A DNA stretch of 32,382 nucleotides from Ilumatobacteraceae bacterium (GTDB lineage: Bacteria; Actinomycetota; Acidimicrobiia; Acidimicrobiales; Ilumatobacteraceae), in assembly GCA_021741795.1 (NCBI GenBank), contig JAIOXC010000002.1, positions 1-32,382 of the forward strand. The letters are read 5' to 3'. The notes under the pieces are model-generated. The model saw only the letters and a program-made list of their open reading frames with translations. It had not been told where the DNA came from and ran no database searches. Below are positions 14,887-23,234 of this stretch, in pieces (within the stretch, counting starts at the first letter, position 1; every line of letters begins with the position of its first letter). Position numbers and translations under genes: made by a program.

Positions 14887-16676
14887 ACGAACCCGTGACA
14901 CGTTTTGGTTCCGCTCGAACTATCGGGAGGGGAATGCGCGTAGCACCAGCACTCTCTCATGGCCTTGGATTGACCTTTGGGTTTGCTTTCCTAGGCACCG
15001 GTGCACGGCTCGTCATTCCTATCTTGATTCAGCAAAGTATCGACCATGGTTTACAGCCAAACCAGGTGAGGGTTTCATTTATCGCGATGCTTGGTGTTAT
15101 CGGCGCGTGTTGCGTTGTGGTGTCATCGGTTTCATTACGAGTCGCAACGAAGCGACTTGGCACAAGGGCTGAAGAGGGTTTGTTTTCTCTGCGAATCAAA
15201 CTTTTTGACCACATTCATCGTTTGAGCCTTGCCGATCACAATGAGGAAAAGCGGGGAGCACTCGTTTCACGCGTGACAAGCGACATCGAAACTCTGACCA
15301 TGTTTTTCTCGTGGGGAGGACTATCGCTGTTGCTAGATGGTTCACAAATGGTTGCTGTAGCAAGTGTGATGCTGGCGTATGACTGGCGATTGGCTCTTGT
15401 GGCATTTGCTGTTTCAGCGCCCCTGGTTCTCGTGTTGCGATTGGTGCAGGCAAAATTGGTTTCGGCTCACAACATTTCACGAGAACGAAATGCGCAGTTG
15501 CTTGGTGTATTTAGTGAAATGGTTTCCGGAGCCGAAACGCTGCGGGCCTACGGCGCTGTTGATGTTGTCGTCGATTCGGTGGCAAAAGATGTGCGTAGGC
15601 GAGGAGACAGCAATATTCGCGCAGGTGTCATCGGTGCGTTTTTGTTCCCTTCGGGTGAGGTATTCGCTGTGTTTACCGTGATGGCTGTTGTCGGTGCAGG
15701 TCTTTTAATCGGACCAGCAGGTGGATTGACCGCTGGCGCACTTGTGGGGTTCGTCTTTTTGACGTATCGATTTCTTGAACCAATTGCCGAATTTACCGAA
15801 GTGATCGACCAGGTTCAGAGTGCGGTTGCGAGTTTGCGCCGAGTGCTCGGCGTACTCGACACTCCTATTGGTCCGGCTCAACCTGTATCTCCAACCCTGC
15901 TTCCAAAGGGTGCACTGTCGATCGATTTTGTAGATGTGAGCTTTGCGTACGGATCACGACTCGATGATGTGGACGACGACACTCCAGTGCTCAACTCAAT
16001 CAACCTGCACGTGCCTGGTGGACAACACATTGCTTTGGTGGGTCCATCTGGATCGGGAAAAACGACACTCGCACGACTGATCGCCAGATTGGCCGATCCC
16101 ACTCTTGGCAATGTGTTGTTGGGTGGGGTTGGTTTAACGCGAGTAGAAAATGCAGATTTGAGGCGAAGACTGATTGTGGTGCCGCAAGAACCGTTTTTGT
16201 TTGCCGACACCATTGCCTACAACCTTCGGTTTGCTTCACCGGATGCAACAGATGCTGTGCTGCGAGATGCATTCTCGGACCTTGAACTAGATGATTGGCT
16301 GGAAACTCTGCCATATGGAATTGATACTCATGTTGGTCAACGAGGCGGTTCGCTTTCGGCAGGCGAGCGACAGTTGGTAGCGCTCGTGCGGGCAGCAGTA
16401 GTGCGACCCGATGTCTTGATTTTGGACGAGGCAACTTCATCTGTCGATGCCTCTACAGAAGTTCGTATCTCGAGAGCACTCAGAAAACTTGCCTTAGGTC
16501 GAACAACTGTCTCCATTGCGCACCGCCTGTCGACTGCGGCTCGTGCCGAACGCGTCATACTCCTGGAGAACGGTCGAATTGTTGAAGATGGATCACATGA
16601 TCAATTGATCGCCAAGAATGGTCGTTATGCACGTCAATATCAAACTTGGGTGTCGAGTACACAAAGTACGATTTAA
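14883..16676 (+). CDS. ABC exporter half-transporter, catalytic partner (permease + ATP-binding domains)
   Basis: 597 residues with an N-terminal six-helix exporter domain and a C-terminal nucleotide-binding domain. Walker A is GPSGSGKTT (387-395). Walker B is LILDE with catalytic E516, and the H-loop has H547 in IAHRLST. The signature is LSAGE (491-495) rather than LSGGQ. Paired with the upstream subunit, this predicts one consensus ATP site (this protein's Walker A/B with the partner's LSGGQ) and one degenerate site. It overlaps the upstream gene by ATGA, and the lipoprotein gene starts 2 bp after its stop. Confidence 0.93.
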   Translation: MNEPVTRFGSARTIGRGMRVAPALSHGLGLTFGFAFLGTGARLVIPILIQQSIDHGLQPNQVRVSFIAMLGVIGACCVVVSSVSLRVATKRLGTRAEEGLFSLRIKLFDHIHRLSLADHNEEKRGALVSRVTSDIETLTMFFSWGGLSLLLDGSQMVAVASVMLAYDWRLALVAFAVSAPLVLVLRLVQAKLVSAHNISRERNAQLLGVFSEMVSGAETLRAYGAVDVVVDSVAKDVRRRGDSNIRAGVIGAFLFPSGEVFAVFTVMAVVGAGLLIGPAGGLTAGALVGFVFLTYRFLEPIAEFTEVIDQVQSAVASLRRVLGVLDTPIGPAQPVSPTLLPKGALSIDFVDVSFAYGSRLDDVDDDTPVLNSINLHVPGGQHIALVGPSGSGKTTLARLIARLADPTLGNVLLGGVGLTRVENADLRRRLIVVPQEPFLFADTIAYNLRFASPDATDAVLRDAFSDLELDDWLETLPYGIDTHVGQRGGSLSAGERQLVALVRAAVVRPDVLILDEATSSVDASTEVRISRALRKLALGRTTVSIAHRLSTAARAERVILLENGRIVEDGSHDQLIAKNGRYARQYQTWVSSTQSTI

Positions 16677-16678
16677 CA

Positions 16679-17440
16679 ATGAAGTCAATTCGACAAACTT
16701 TGGTTGCATGGACTGGTGTGGCTTGTTTTGCTGGTGTTGTTTTGACTTCGTGTTCTCAAACAGGTGAAACTTCTGCAGTCTGTAGTCGGGCTCCAGAGCT
16801 TGAAAGTTCGCTGGTGGCTGTTGATATTGCGATCGCCTCAATGTCGGAGGTCTCGGCGCGTCAATTGCAAAGTATGTTTGCCGTACTGCTGTCTTCGCTC
16901 GATGCAATTGGCGATGTTGCCCCTATTGACTTAGTCGATCAGTTTGTTCAAGTCGAGCGCGCATACCATTCAGTTTCTATAGCGTTGCAAAACGTTTACT
17001 GGGAAGGCTCGATTGGCGTCAGTGATGCTGCAGTGCTGGCATCAATTGATGATCTATCCCGCAATGACAATGTTGCTGCCCTCAGTGAAGTTCGGTCGTT
17101 TGTCGCTGATTCTTGTCAAATTGAACTGCAAAGCGGGGTCAATAAAACTCCCGGAGATGCAGTAAATCTGCCAGCTCCTTCTGTGGATGTCGAACCGCAG
17201 CCAGATTTGAATACTGGGTTCGACAACGAAGAGAGTGCACTGCAGTCGTATGCATATTTCGTCGCCGAACGTTTTGATCAGGCACTCACTCCAGAGCAAG
17301 CACTGTGCATCGGCACTCTGTTGACAAACGATGCATTAGAGAAGGGTTCACTCTCTGATGCGCAATTCAATTCACTGGTGCTTGAAGCTTTCGATGAATG
17401 CAAAGTAAATAGTGTTGCGTCAGCAACAACTGTTGGGTAA
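16679..17440 (+). CDS. Predicted lipoprotein of unknown function
   Basis: 253 residues starting MKSIRQTLVAW. A hydrophobic signal sequence ends in a lipobox, VLTSC, with the lipidated cysteine at position 25. The mature part is mostly alpha-helical with several further cysteines (in AVCSRA, ADSCQI, ALCIGT and DECKVN) and a proline-rich linker near residues 165-180, dividing it into two parts. No family is recognised. It follows the ABC exporter after 2 bp, so it probably belongs to the same operon and could be an accessory protein on the outer face of the membrane. The frame is open further upstream, but that part overlaps the exporter gene. Confidence 0.75.
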   Translation: MKSIRQTLVAWTGVACFAGVVLTSCSQTGETSAVCSRAPELESSLVAVDIAIASMSEVSARQLQSMFAVLLSSLDAIGDVAPIDLVDQFVQVERAYHSVSIALQNVYWEGSIGVSDAAVLASIDDLSRNDNVAALSEVRSFVADSCQIELQSGVNKTPGDAVNLPAPSVDVEPQPDLNTGFDNEESALQSYAYFVAERFDQALTPEQALCIGTLLTNDALEKGSLSDAQFNSLVLEAFDECKVNSVASATTVG

Positions 17441-17447
17441 ATCCAAC

Positions 17448-17453
17448 TAGATT
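17448..17453 (+). promoter_or_regulatory. Putative -10 (TAGATT) for leaderless transcription of the histidine phosphatase gene
   Basis: TAGATT is 7 nt before ATG 17461 in a 20-bp gap after the lipoprotein stop codon. No Shine-Dalgarno is visible. Confidence 0.4.
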
Positions 17454-17460
17454 GTGCCTC

Positions 17461-18138
17461 ATGGAATTCGTACTTATCCGACACGCCCAGCCCGAATGGG
17501 TCAAAGACGGCCTCAGTATTGTTAATCCGCCCCTTTCAACACTGGGCTTTCGCCAAGCCGATGTGCTTGGCGAGCGACTGAAGGACGATCGTTTTGATCA
17601 TGTGTTTGTCAGTCCACTATTGCGTGCTTGTCAGACAGCCGCGCCTTTTTTGAAACATCATGCGCGACCTCAAGTTATCGAACCATGGCTTGAGGAAATT
17701 CGCGAACCTGCATGGCATGGTCAACCCGCTGAAGTGACCATTAAGGCGTATAACGATGATGCACAAGCCAACGCAGGGGATCGCTGGTCGGGTCTTTCTG
17801 GTGGGGAGGCAGTGAGCGATTTTGTTGCACGAATTAGAGCAGGCTGCGCAGATTTCTTGGCTCGCAATGGTGTTCGACGCCAAGAGACAACGCTGCCCGT
17901 TTGGGATATTGATGATCCAGATACAAGTTTCGTGTTCGTTGCACACGCCGGCACTAACAGCGTGATTATTTGCCATCTTCTTGGTCTCGAGCCAACACCG
18001 TGGGAGTGGGAGCGTTTTGTCATCGGTCATGCATCCATGACCACGATTAAGGCGATCAAACTTGGTGATGGTTACACATTTAGTCTTGAAAATCTCAGCG
18101 ATCTAGAACACCTGGCGATGGCTGATCGATCTAGATAA
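17461..18138 (+). CDS. Histidine phosphatase (phosphoglycerate mutase-like) family protein
   Basis: 225 residues. The N-terminal motif is VLIRHAQPEW, with the phospho-accepting histidine in RHA(Q) rather than the commoner RHG(E). SPLLRACQTA contributes the second arginine, and the second catalytic histidine is in VFVAHAGTN. Such proteins dephosphorylate small metabolites or proteins; cofactor-dependent mutases of glycolysis are longer and more conserved, so a phosphatase is more likely. Substrate unknown. The gene is convergent with the M23 peptidase, with a hairpin between them. Confidence 0.83.
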   Translation: MEFVLIRHAQPEWVKDGLSIVNPPLSTLGFRQADVLGERLKDDRFDHVFVSPLLRACQTAAPFLKHHARPQVIEPWLEEIREPAWHGQPAEVTIKAYNDDAQANAGDRWSGLSGGEAVSDFVARIRAGCADFLARNGVRRQETTLPVWDIDDPDTSFVFVAHAGTNSVIICHLLGLEPTPWEWERFVIGHASMTTIKAIKLGDGYTFSLENLSDLEHLAMADRSR

Positions 18139-18140
18139 TT

Positions 18141-18182
18141 GGGTGAGACGATGATGGTTCTCACATCGTCACCGCCTCACCC
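18141..18182. terminator. Hairpin between convergent genes, possible bidirectional terminator
   Basis: GGGTGAG (18141-18147) pairs with CTCACCC (18176-18182), and the inner ACGATG pairs with CATCGT with some bulged bases. It lies just after the phosphatase stop and 25 bp past the end of the M23 peptidase gene on the other strand. There is no long T-run, so termination efficiency is uncertain. Confidence 0.4.
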
Positions 18183-18206
18183 TTCAAAGGCTGCGTGCAT
18201 TACAAA

Positions 18207-19757
18207 TTATGGTTGTGGGAGCACGTCCAAAACGTTGCAAGCATCTGCTGCCTTGAGAATTGCGTATGGGTTGACTGCAGCACCACCAAAAGGGTGCACC
18301 TCAAAGTGCAAATGTGGTGTTTGAGTATTGCCAGTTGATCCCACATAGCCGATGACCTGACCGGCCTTGACTGGAACACCTGCAGCCATGCCAGGAGCAA
18401 AGCTGTCGAGGTGAGCATAGTAAAAGTATGTGCCGTTTGGAATCTTGAGGTAGATCGCATTTCCACCATTACGTCCACCTGTTGAGACTTTGCTGATGAC
18501 GCCATCATTTGTTGCGTAAAGAGCCAATCCGCGTGCACCCATAACGTCAGTGCCTTCATGTGTGCGACCTTCTGAACGAGCCTGACCCCAAGTGTCGGTA
18601 AAACCACAACGGCCTTGCATTGGGAATACTTGCAAGGTTGGCAAACCGAGTGACTCAAGGGTTGGGATGAGTGCAAGTGCAACCGCTGTGTTGACATCGA
18701 GAACTTTTGTCTGGTTAAGGGCTCGTGCTGCTTGAAAGTTTGAAATTGCAACTGTCGTTGCAACACCGAACACGCCGTCAGCGCCACCCTTAACTTCTGT
18801 GCCATTGGCGATTAATGCATTTTGCAATGCACGAACCAATTCGCCAGATTGACCGCGGGCTGGCAATGTCTCGAATGTCATTGTCGTTGCTGCGACAACA
18901 ACTGGCGCAGCAGGTGCTGCGACTGGAGCCGCAAACATGACTGCATTGGTTGCATCGTCGATTGAGCCAGTGATGTTCAATCCACGACGCTTCTGGTACT
19001 CAGCAATTGCTGCAGATGTACCCTTACCAAAGTGACCATCGGCTCCACCAACAAGTCCGATTGAGTCGTTGATCAAAACAGTTTGAATCGCTTTTACCGT
19101 TTCACTGCGATCGCCAAGCTTCGGAAAATTTGATGGAACAACAGCCGCAGGTGCTGCGACTGCCTTTACTGCAGCAACTACTACAGGCTTCGGAGCGCTC
19201 AACATGCCAAGTGCAATTGCTGTTGCCTCGTCGACAACCTTTGTCACTGACAAGCCCTTCGCTGCCTGAAACTTGCCAAGAGCGATTGTCGTTGCAAGAC
19301 CAAACTTGCCATCAGCGCCACCTTTGACAGCGAAACCACTATTGATCAGCGCTTGCTGTACCGACCACACTGCATCTCCAGATGCACCAACTGCTGGCAA
19401 CGATGAAGAGCTCAGGGCCACAACGTCAACAAGACCCAAGAACTTCGCTGTTTTTTCGTCGAGCGTGCCACTTGCCTTAAACCCAGCAACTTTTTGCAAT
19501 GACTTCAAAGCAGAACGAGTTGCCTCAGAGTACAAACCGGTCACGCCACCTTTGATTGTGAAGCCGCGAGCCATGATTGCCTCTTGAAGGCGAACAACTT
19601 CAGGACCATTGTCACCGAACTTTGGCAGTGCTGCAGGTGCTGCTGAGATCACTGGCGATGCCGAGGCAGAAGTGGTGCTCAGTGCGACACTGGCGATACC
19701 GAAAGTGCTCGACAGAACGCCGATTGCGATGACCTTGCGGAGAAGATTGCTGTTCAT
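18207..19757 (-). CDS. Secreted M23-family peptidase with four peptidoglycan-binding repeats
   Basis: 516 residues. A signal peptide of about 33 residues ends ASA before SPVIS. Four PG_binding_1-type repeats follow at about 44-109, 120-186, 211-276 and 298-364, each with a KGG..G.F...T...L..FQ pattern and separated by Ala/Pro/Val-rich linkers. The C-terminal LytM/M23 domain (about 380-505) has zinc ligands H400 and D404 in HEGTD and H484 in HLHFEVH; H449 (AHLD) and H482 are also conserved. It should cut peptidoglycan peptide cross-links outside the cell or act in cell division. The start is supported by AAGGGAG 6 nt upstream of ATG. Divergent from ctaA. Confidence 0.9.
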   Translation of the reverse strand: MNSNLLRKVIAIGVLSSTFGIASVALSTTSASASPVISAAPAALPKFGDNGPEVVRLQEAIMARGFTIKGGVTGLYSEATRSALKSLQKVAGFKASGTLDEKTAKFLGLVDVVALSSSSLPAVGASGDAVWSVQQALINSGFAVKGGADGKFGLATTIALGKFQAAKGLSVTKVVDEATAIALGMLSAPKPVVVAAVKAVAAPAAVVPSNFPKLGDRSETVKAIQTVLINDSIGLVGGADGHFGKGTSAAIAEYQKRRGLNITGSIDDATNAVMFAAPVAAPAAPVVVAATTMTFETLPARGQSGELVRALQNALIANGTEVKGGADGVFGVATTVAISNFQAARALNQTKVLDVNTAVALALIPTLESLGLPTLQVFPMQGRCGFTDTWGQARSEGRTHEGTDVMGARGLALYATNDGVISKVSTGGRNGGNAIYLKIPNGTYFYYAHLDSFAPGMAAGVPVKAGQVIGYVGSTGNTQTPHLHFEVHPFGGAAVNPYAILKAADACNVLDVLPQP

Positions 19758-19861
19758 GATGTGCTCCCTTGACTTGCTTGCGGTGTGAGTTCCGCATTAG
19801 GGATCGGTCAGAACAGACCAAACTTGAGTAAAAAACCACAGAAAATAATGGTCTAGACACT

Positions 19862-20842
19862 ATGAGTGGTAATTTTCGGGGATATGTGAGCCTCAAACCA
19901 CCAATAGTGGGTTCGGAGGGTCGGTTGGTCTCTGGATACAGTGCAGATGTGCCTCCAAGACAACTCTCCCAACAGTCTTTTTTGGCAATTTCACGGATTT
20001 CGCTCGTTTTCCTCTATGCGATCATCATCACCGGCTCGCTGGTGCGTCTCACTGGTTCTGGCCTTGGATGCGCGGATTGGCCACAGTGCAGCACCACTAA
20101 ATTTGTGGATGTCTCTACAGGGCATGCGGCCATCGAGCAAATCAACAGATTGTTCACTGGCATCGTTAGCGCTGCAGTTATTGCAGCCGTTCTGGGCTCA
20201 ATCTTTGTTTCTCCACGCAGGAAGTCGCTGATTTGGCTCTCGAGCGCTCTGGTGGCTGGAGTTTTGGCGCAGGTGATACTTGGGGCAATAGTTGTTTTTA
20301 CTGGTCTGAATCCGTGGTCGAATATGGCCCATTTTCTCGTTTCTTTAGCACTGGTGAGCACTGCCGTGTTTTTGGTTGAACAAGCTGGTGCGACAAACGT
20401 TGATGGCGTTCTGGCGGTAGGCGAAAAAATAGAACCAACTCGTCAAATAACGAGGCGGTTCGCAGACCTCATTCTCGGTCTGTGTGGTTTAGCCATTGTT
20501 TTGGGCACGTTCGTCACTGGTGCTGGCCCACACGCAGGAGACGAGAATGCAATTCGATTGAACTTTGATTTGCGATCAATCACTCGTATTCATAGCGCAA
20601 CGGTCTTGATCTGTATTACTGCGACGTTGATATTTCTTTTTCAGATTGGAAGAAACGCCTCTGAATGGTCGAGGCTCCGGGCGAAATTGGAGATATTCCT
20701 GTTTGTGGCCGTGGCACAGGGGGGTGTGGGTTATCTCCAATACTTTGCTGGTGTGCCTGCGCAATTGGTCGCAGTCCATGTGGCATTCGCTGTAGCTGTG
20801 TGGATCAGTGTGCTTCGGCTGTGGATCGCAGCACGGAAGTAA
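19862..20842 (+). CDS. ctaA: Heme A synthase (CtaA/COX15 family)
   Basis: 326 residues with about eight membrane helices. It converts heme O to heme A for cytochrome c oxidase. Family landmarks: ITGSLVRLTGSGLGCADWPQC with its cysteine pair region, HAAIEQINRLFTG with a heme-ligand histidine, NPWSNMAHFLVSL, GPHAGDENAIR and the later IHSATVL and VAVHVAFA histidines. The cytosolic N-terminal tail of about 38 residues is not conserved in the family and the start is uncertain; GTG 19886 is an alternative. AATAAT at 19844-19849 could serve as a -10. Divergent from the M23 peptidase across 104 bp. Confidence 0.87.
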   Translation: MSGNFRGYVSLKPPIVGSEGRLVSGYSADVPPRQLSQQSFLAISRISLVFLYAIIITGSLVRLTGSGLGCADWPQCSTTKFVDVSTGHAAIEQINRLFTGIVSAAVIAAVLGSIFVSPRRKSLIWLSSALVAGVLAQVILGAIVVFTGLNPWSNMAHFLVSLALVSTAVFLVEQAGATNVDGVLAVGEKIEPTRQITRRFADLILGLCGLAIVLGTFVTGAGPHAGDENAIRLNFDLRSITRIHSATVLICITATLIFLFQIGRNASEWSRLRAKLEIFLFVAVAQGGVGYLQYFAGVPAQLVAVHVAFAVAVWISVLRLWIAARK

Positions 20843-20903
20843 ATGCCCAAATGTGGCTCAATTGTGCTTGACTTGAGGAACTTGATCTAGGGGAGAAACC
20901 GTT

Positions 20904-22226
20904 GTGGTAGTGACTGGTGTTGGAAAGCGGACATATCGCATTGTTCGTGCCTTTGCCGTTGTTGCCGGGGCTCTAGTGCTTTTTGGCTCTGGTGCCAATG
21001 TGGCTTCTGCGGAAGACGGCTTGTCGATTATTGCGTCGGTACAAAACCAGACAGTTGAAGCTGGCGTCTCCCAGAAACAGCCGGTTGCAGGTGTCACGAT
21101 CACGGTAACAACACCCGCTGGAGCCATGATCGGTACGGGAGTGACCGATGTTGCAGGATTGATTTCGTTTCCAATTCCCGCGCGAGACAATTACGTCGTG
21201 ACGTTGGATATAGCGACTCTGCCCAACGGTTTCACGATGATTGATGATGCCAAATCAATCTCAATCGTTAATAAGGACGATTTCACAACCACGGTCAAAC
21301 GCGCAACCTTTTTTACTGGTTCTTCCAATACCTCAACGCAGACGTTGCTCAATCGAATAATTCAACGTGGTGCTGATGGGCTGCGACTTGGCTTGGTCAT
21401 TGCAATGTGCGCAGTTGGTCTTTCGCTTATTTTCGGCACAACTGGACTGACCAATTTTGCGCACGGAGAAATGGTCACTTTTGGTGGATTGATGGCGTTT
21501 TTGTTCAACGTAACGATGGGTATTCCTTTGCTGATCTCGGCTCCGATAGTCGTTGCTCTTGGTGGCTTATTTGGGCTCGCGTTGAACGTATTTATTTTTG
21601 GAAAGCTTCGCAAGCGAGGCGTTGGACTCATTTCGCAGTTAGTCGTCTCCGTTGGCCTGTCGATCGTGTTGCGCAATATGTACTTGTATCAATTTGGAGG
21701 TCGTACGAAACCGCTTAACGACTACAGCGCGCAAACTGTCATGCGACTTGGTCCAACATCAATTACGCCACGAGACTTAACCACCGCAATTCTTTCTTTG
21801 TTGGTGCTAGTGGCAGTTGCACTGTTTATTCAAAAATCGCGGACAGGAAAAGCGATTCGTGCAGTGTCGGATAATCCAGCGTTGGCATCATCAACAGGAA
21901 TTGATACGCAGCGCATCATTCGTATCGTTTGGTTTGCGGGTGGAGCACTGGCGGCACTTGGCGGAATTTTTCGTGGGCTTGACGAGCAGGTGGGTTTCGA
22001 AATGGGTTCGAGACTGGTGTTTTTGATGTTTGCCGCAATCACGTTGGGCGGTCTTGGTTCCGCATTCGGTGCCCTGGTGGGCGGTGTTTTGGTTGGCATT
22101 TTCGTCGAGATGGCATCACTTGTCGTTCCAGCGGAATTGAAAAATGCACCCGCGCTCCTGATCCTGATCATCGTGCTGGTATTCAGGCCGCAGGGAATTT
22201 TGGGCCGTAAGCAGAGGGTTGGTTAA
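20904..22226 (+). CDS. livH: Branched-chain amino acid ABC transporter permease LivH with an extra secreted N-terminal domain
   Basis: 440 residues, against about 290-310 for a normal LivH. A signal peptide ends ASA at residue 36. Residues about 37-140 form an extracytoplasmic, beta-rich domain (QPVAGVTITVTTPAG, TDVAGLISFPIP, NYVVTLD, LPNGFTM) that looks like a carboxypeptidase-regulatory or Ig-like module. The permease begins around residue 149 and carries the LivH hallmark GLTNFAHGEM (182-191) and the coupling-loop region SDNPALASSTGIDTQRI. The start GTG 20904 has GGGGAG 8 nt upstream. First gene of livHMGF, forming the membrane pore with LivM. The extra domain could contact the binding protein, which is itself unusual. 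Confidence 0.88.
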   Translation: MVVTGVGKRTYRIVRAFAVVAGALVLFGSGANVASAEDGLSIIASVQNQTVEAGVSQKQPVAGVTITVTTPAGAMIGTGVTDVAGLISFPIPARDNYVVTLDIATLPNGFTMIDDAKSISIVNKDDFTTTVKRATFFTGSSNTSTQTLLNRIIQRGADGLRLGLVIAMCAVGLSLIFGTTGLTNFAHGEMVTFGGLMAFLFNVTMGIPLLISAPIVVALGGLFGLALNVFIFGKLRKRGVGLISQLVVSVGLSIVLRNMYLYQFGGRTKPLNDYSAQTVMRLGPTSITPRDLTTAILSLLVLVAVALFIQKSRTGKAIRAVSDNPALASSTGIDTQRIIRIVWFAGGALAALGGIFRGLDEQVGFEMGSRLVFLMFAAITLGGLGSAFGALVGGVLVGIFVEMASLVVPAELKNAPALLILIIVLVFRPQGILGRKQRVG

Positions 22227-22229
22227 CAC

Positions 22230-23234
22230 ATGGACTGGATAAACATTTTTCAAAACACGTGCAAGGCATTGACGGGTGTTGATGCCGCATACTTCGCGCT
22301 TGCAGCAATTGGACTTAATGTGCAGTTCGGTTACACCGGTTTGCTCAACTTTGGACAAGCAGCATTTATGGCCTGTGGCGCATACGGAATCGGAATGACA
22401 TCCAAATATTTCGGTATCGGAATGTGGTGGGGCATCCCAATTGGAATGGCGTTTGTCATCGTTCTTGCACTTCTTGTAGGCATTCCGACTCTGAGATTGC
22501 GCGCCGATTACCTTGCGATTGTCACCATCGCCTTGGCGGAAATGGTGCGCTTGATCGTGCGCTCAGTGCGCTTCAAACAATATTTCGGTGGAAGCGACGG
22601 CATCAACGGCTTTAGTTTGCAATTCCGGGAAATGAGCCCGTTTGATCCTGGCGCCCAGTACGGAATTAGACCATTTCAATACAGCGGTTACACGGTGTGG
22701 ACCCTCTTGGTCGGTTGGGCACTTGTCGCAATCTTTGCGACGCTCGTATTCATGTTGATGCGAAGCCCATGGGGACGCGTTATCAAAGCGATTCGCGAAG
22801 ACGAGGACGCCGTGCGAAGTCTTGGCAAAAGTGTGTACAGCTACAAAATGCAATCGCTCATGATTGGTGGACTCATCGGCATGTTTAGCGGTGTCGTTTT
22901 TGCACTCGATCGTGGTTCTGTGCAGCCAGACAACTACAGCCGTGACGTGACCTTCTACATCTTGACTGCACTAGTGCTCGGCGGAGTTGCAAAAGTTTCT
23001 GGGTCGATCGTCGGATCAATGCTTTTCTGGGGAATTTTCGTGTTCTGTGACAACTTCTTGCGTGAGTTGACGAAGGATGAGCCGCTCAAAATCTTTGGTG
23101 TGACAGTGATGCAAAAGATCCAGGTTGGGGCAATCAACTACATGTTGATCGGTGTTGGATTGATGCTGCTGATGACATTTCGCCCGCAGGGTATTTTTGG
23201 AAACCGCAAAGAGATGGCCCTAGATGCCCGCTGA
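22230..23234 (+). CDS. livM: Branched-chain amino acid ABC transporter permease LivM
   Basis: 334 residues with the LivM core: AYFALAAIGLNVQFGYTGLLNFGQAAFMACGAYG, followed by GIPTLRLRADYLAIVTIALAEMVRLIVRS and the ABC-contact loop SPWGRVIKAIREDEDAVRSLGK. It forms the inner-membrane channel with LivH. The gene begins 3 bp after livH and overlaps livG by 11 bp. Unlike LivH it has no added domain. Confidence 0.93.
   Translation: MDWINIFQNTCKALTGVDAAYFALAAIGLNVQFGYTGLLNFGQAAFMACGAYGIGMTSKYFGIGMWWGIPIGMAFVIVLALLVGIPTLRLRADYLAIVTIALAEMVRLIVRSVRFKQYFGGSDGINGFSLQFREMSPFDPGAQYGIRPFQYSGYTVWTLLVGWALVAIFATLVFMLMRSPWGRVIKAIREDEDAVRSLGKSVYSYKMQSLMIGGLIGMFSGVVFALDRGSVQPDNYSRDVTFYILTALVLGGVAKVSGSIVGSMLFWGIFVFCDNFLRELTKDEPLKIFGVTVMQKIQVGAINYMLIGVGLMLLMTFRPQGIFGNRKEMALDAR

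Noticed and set aside
19758..19861. c-di-AMP (ydaO-type) riboswitch before the M23 peptidase, as seen before some actinobacterial wall hydrolases
   Set aside because: The 104-bp divergent gap is too short to hold the structure plus two promoters, and no matching conserved motifs were seen.
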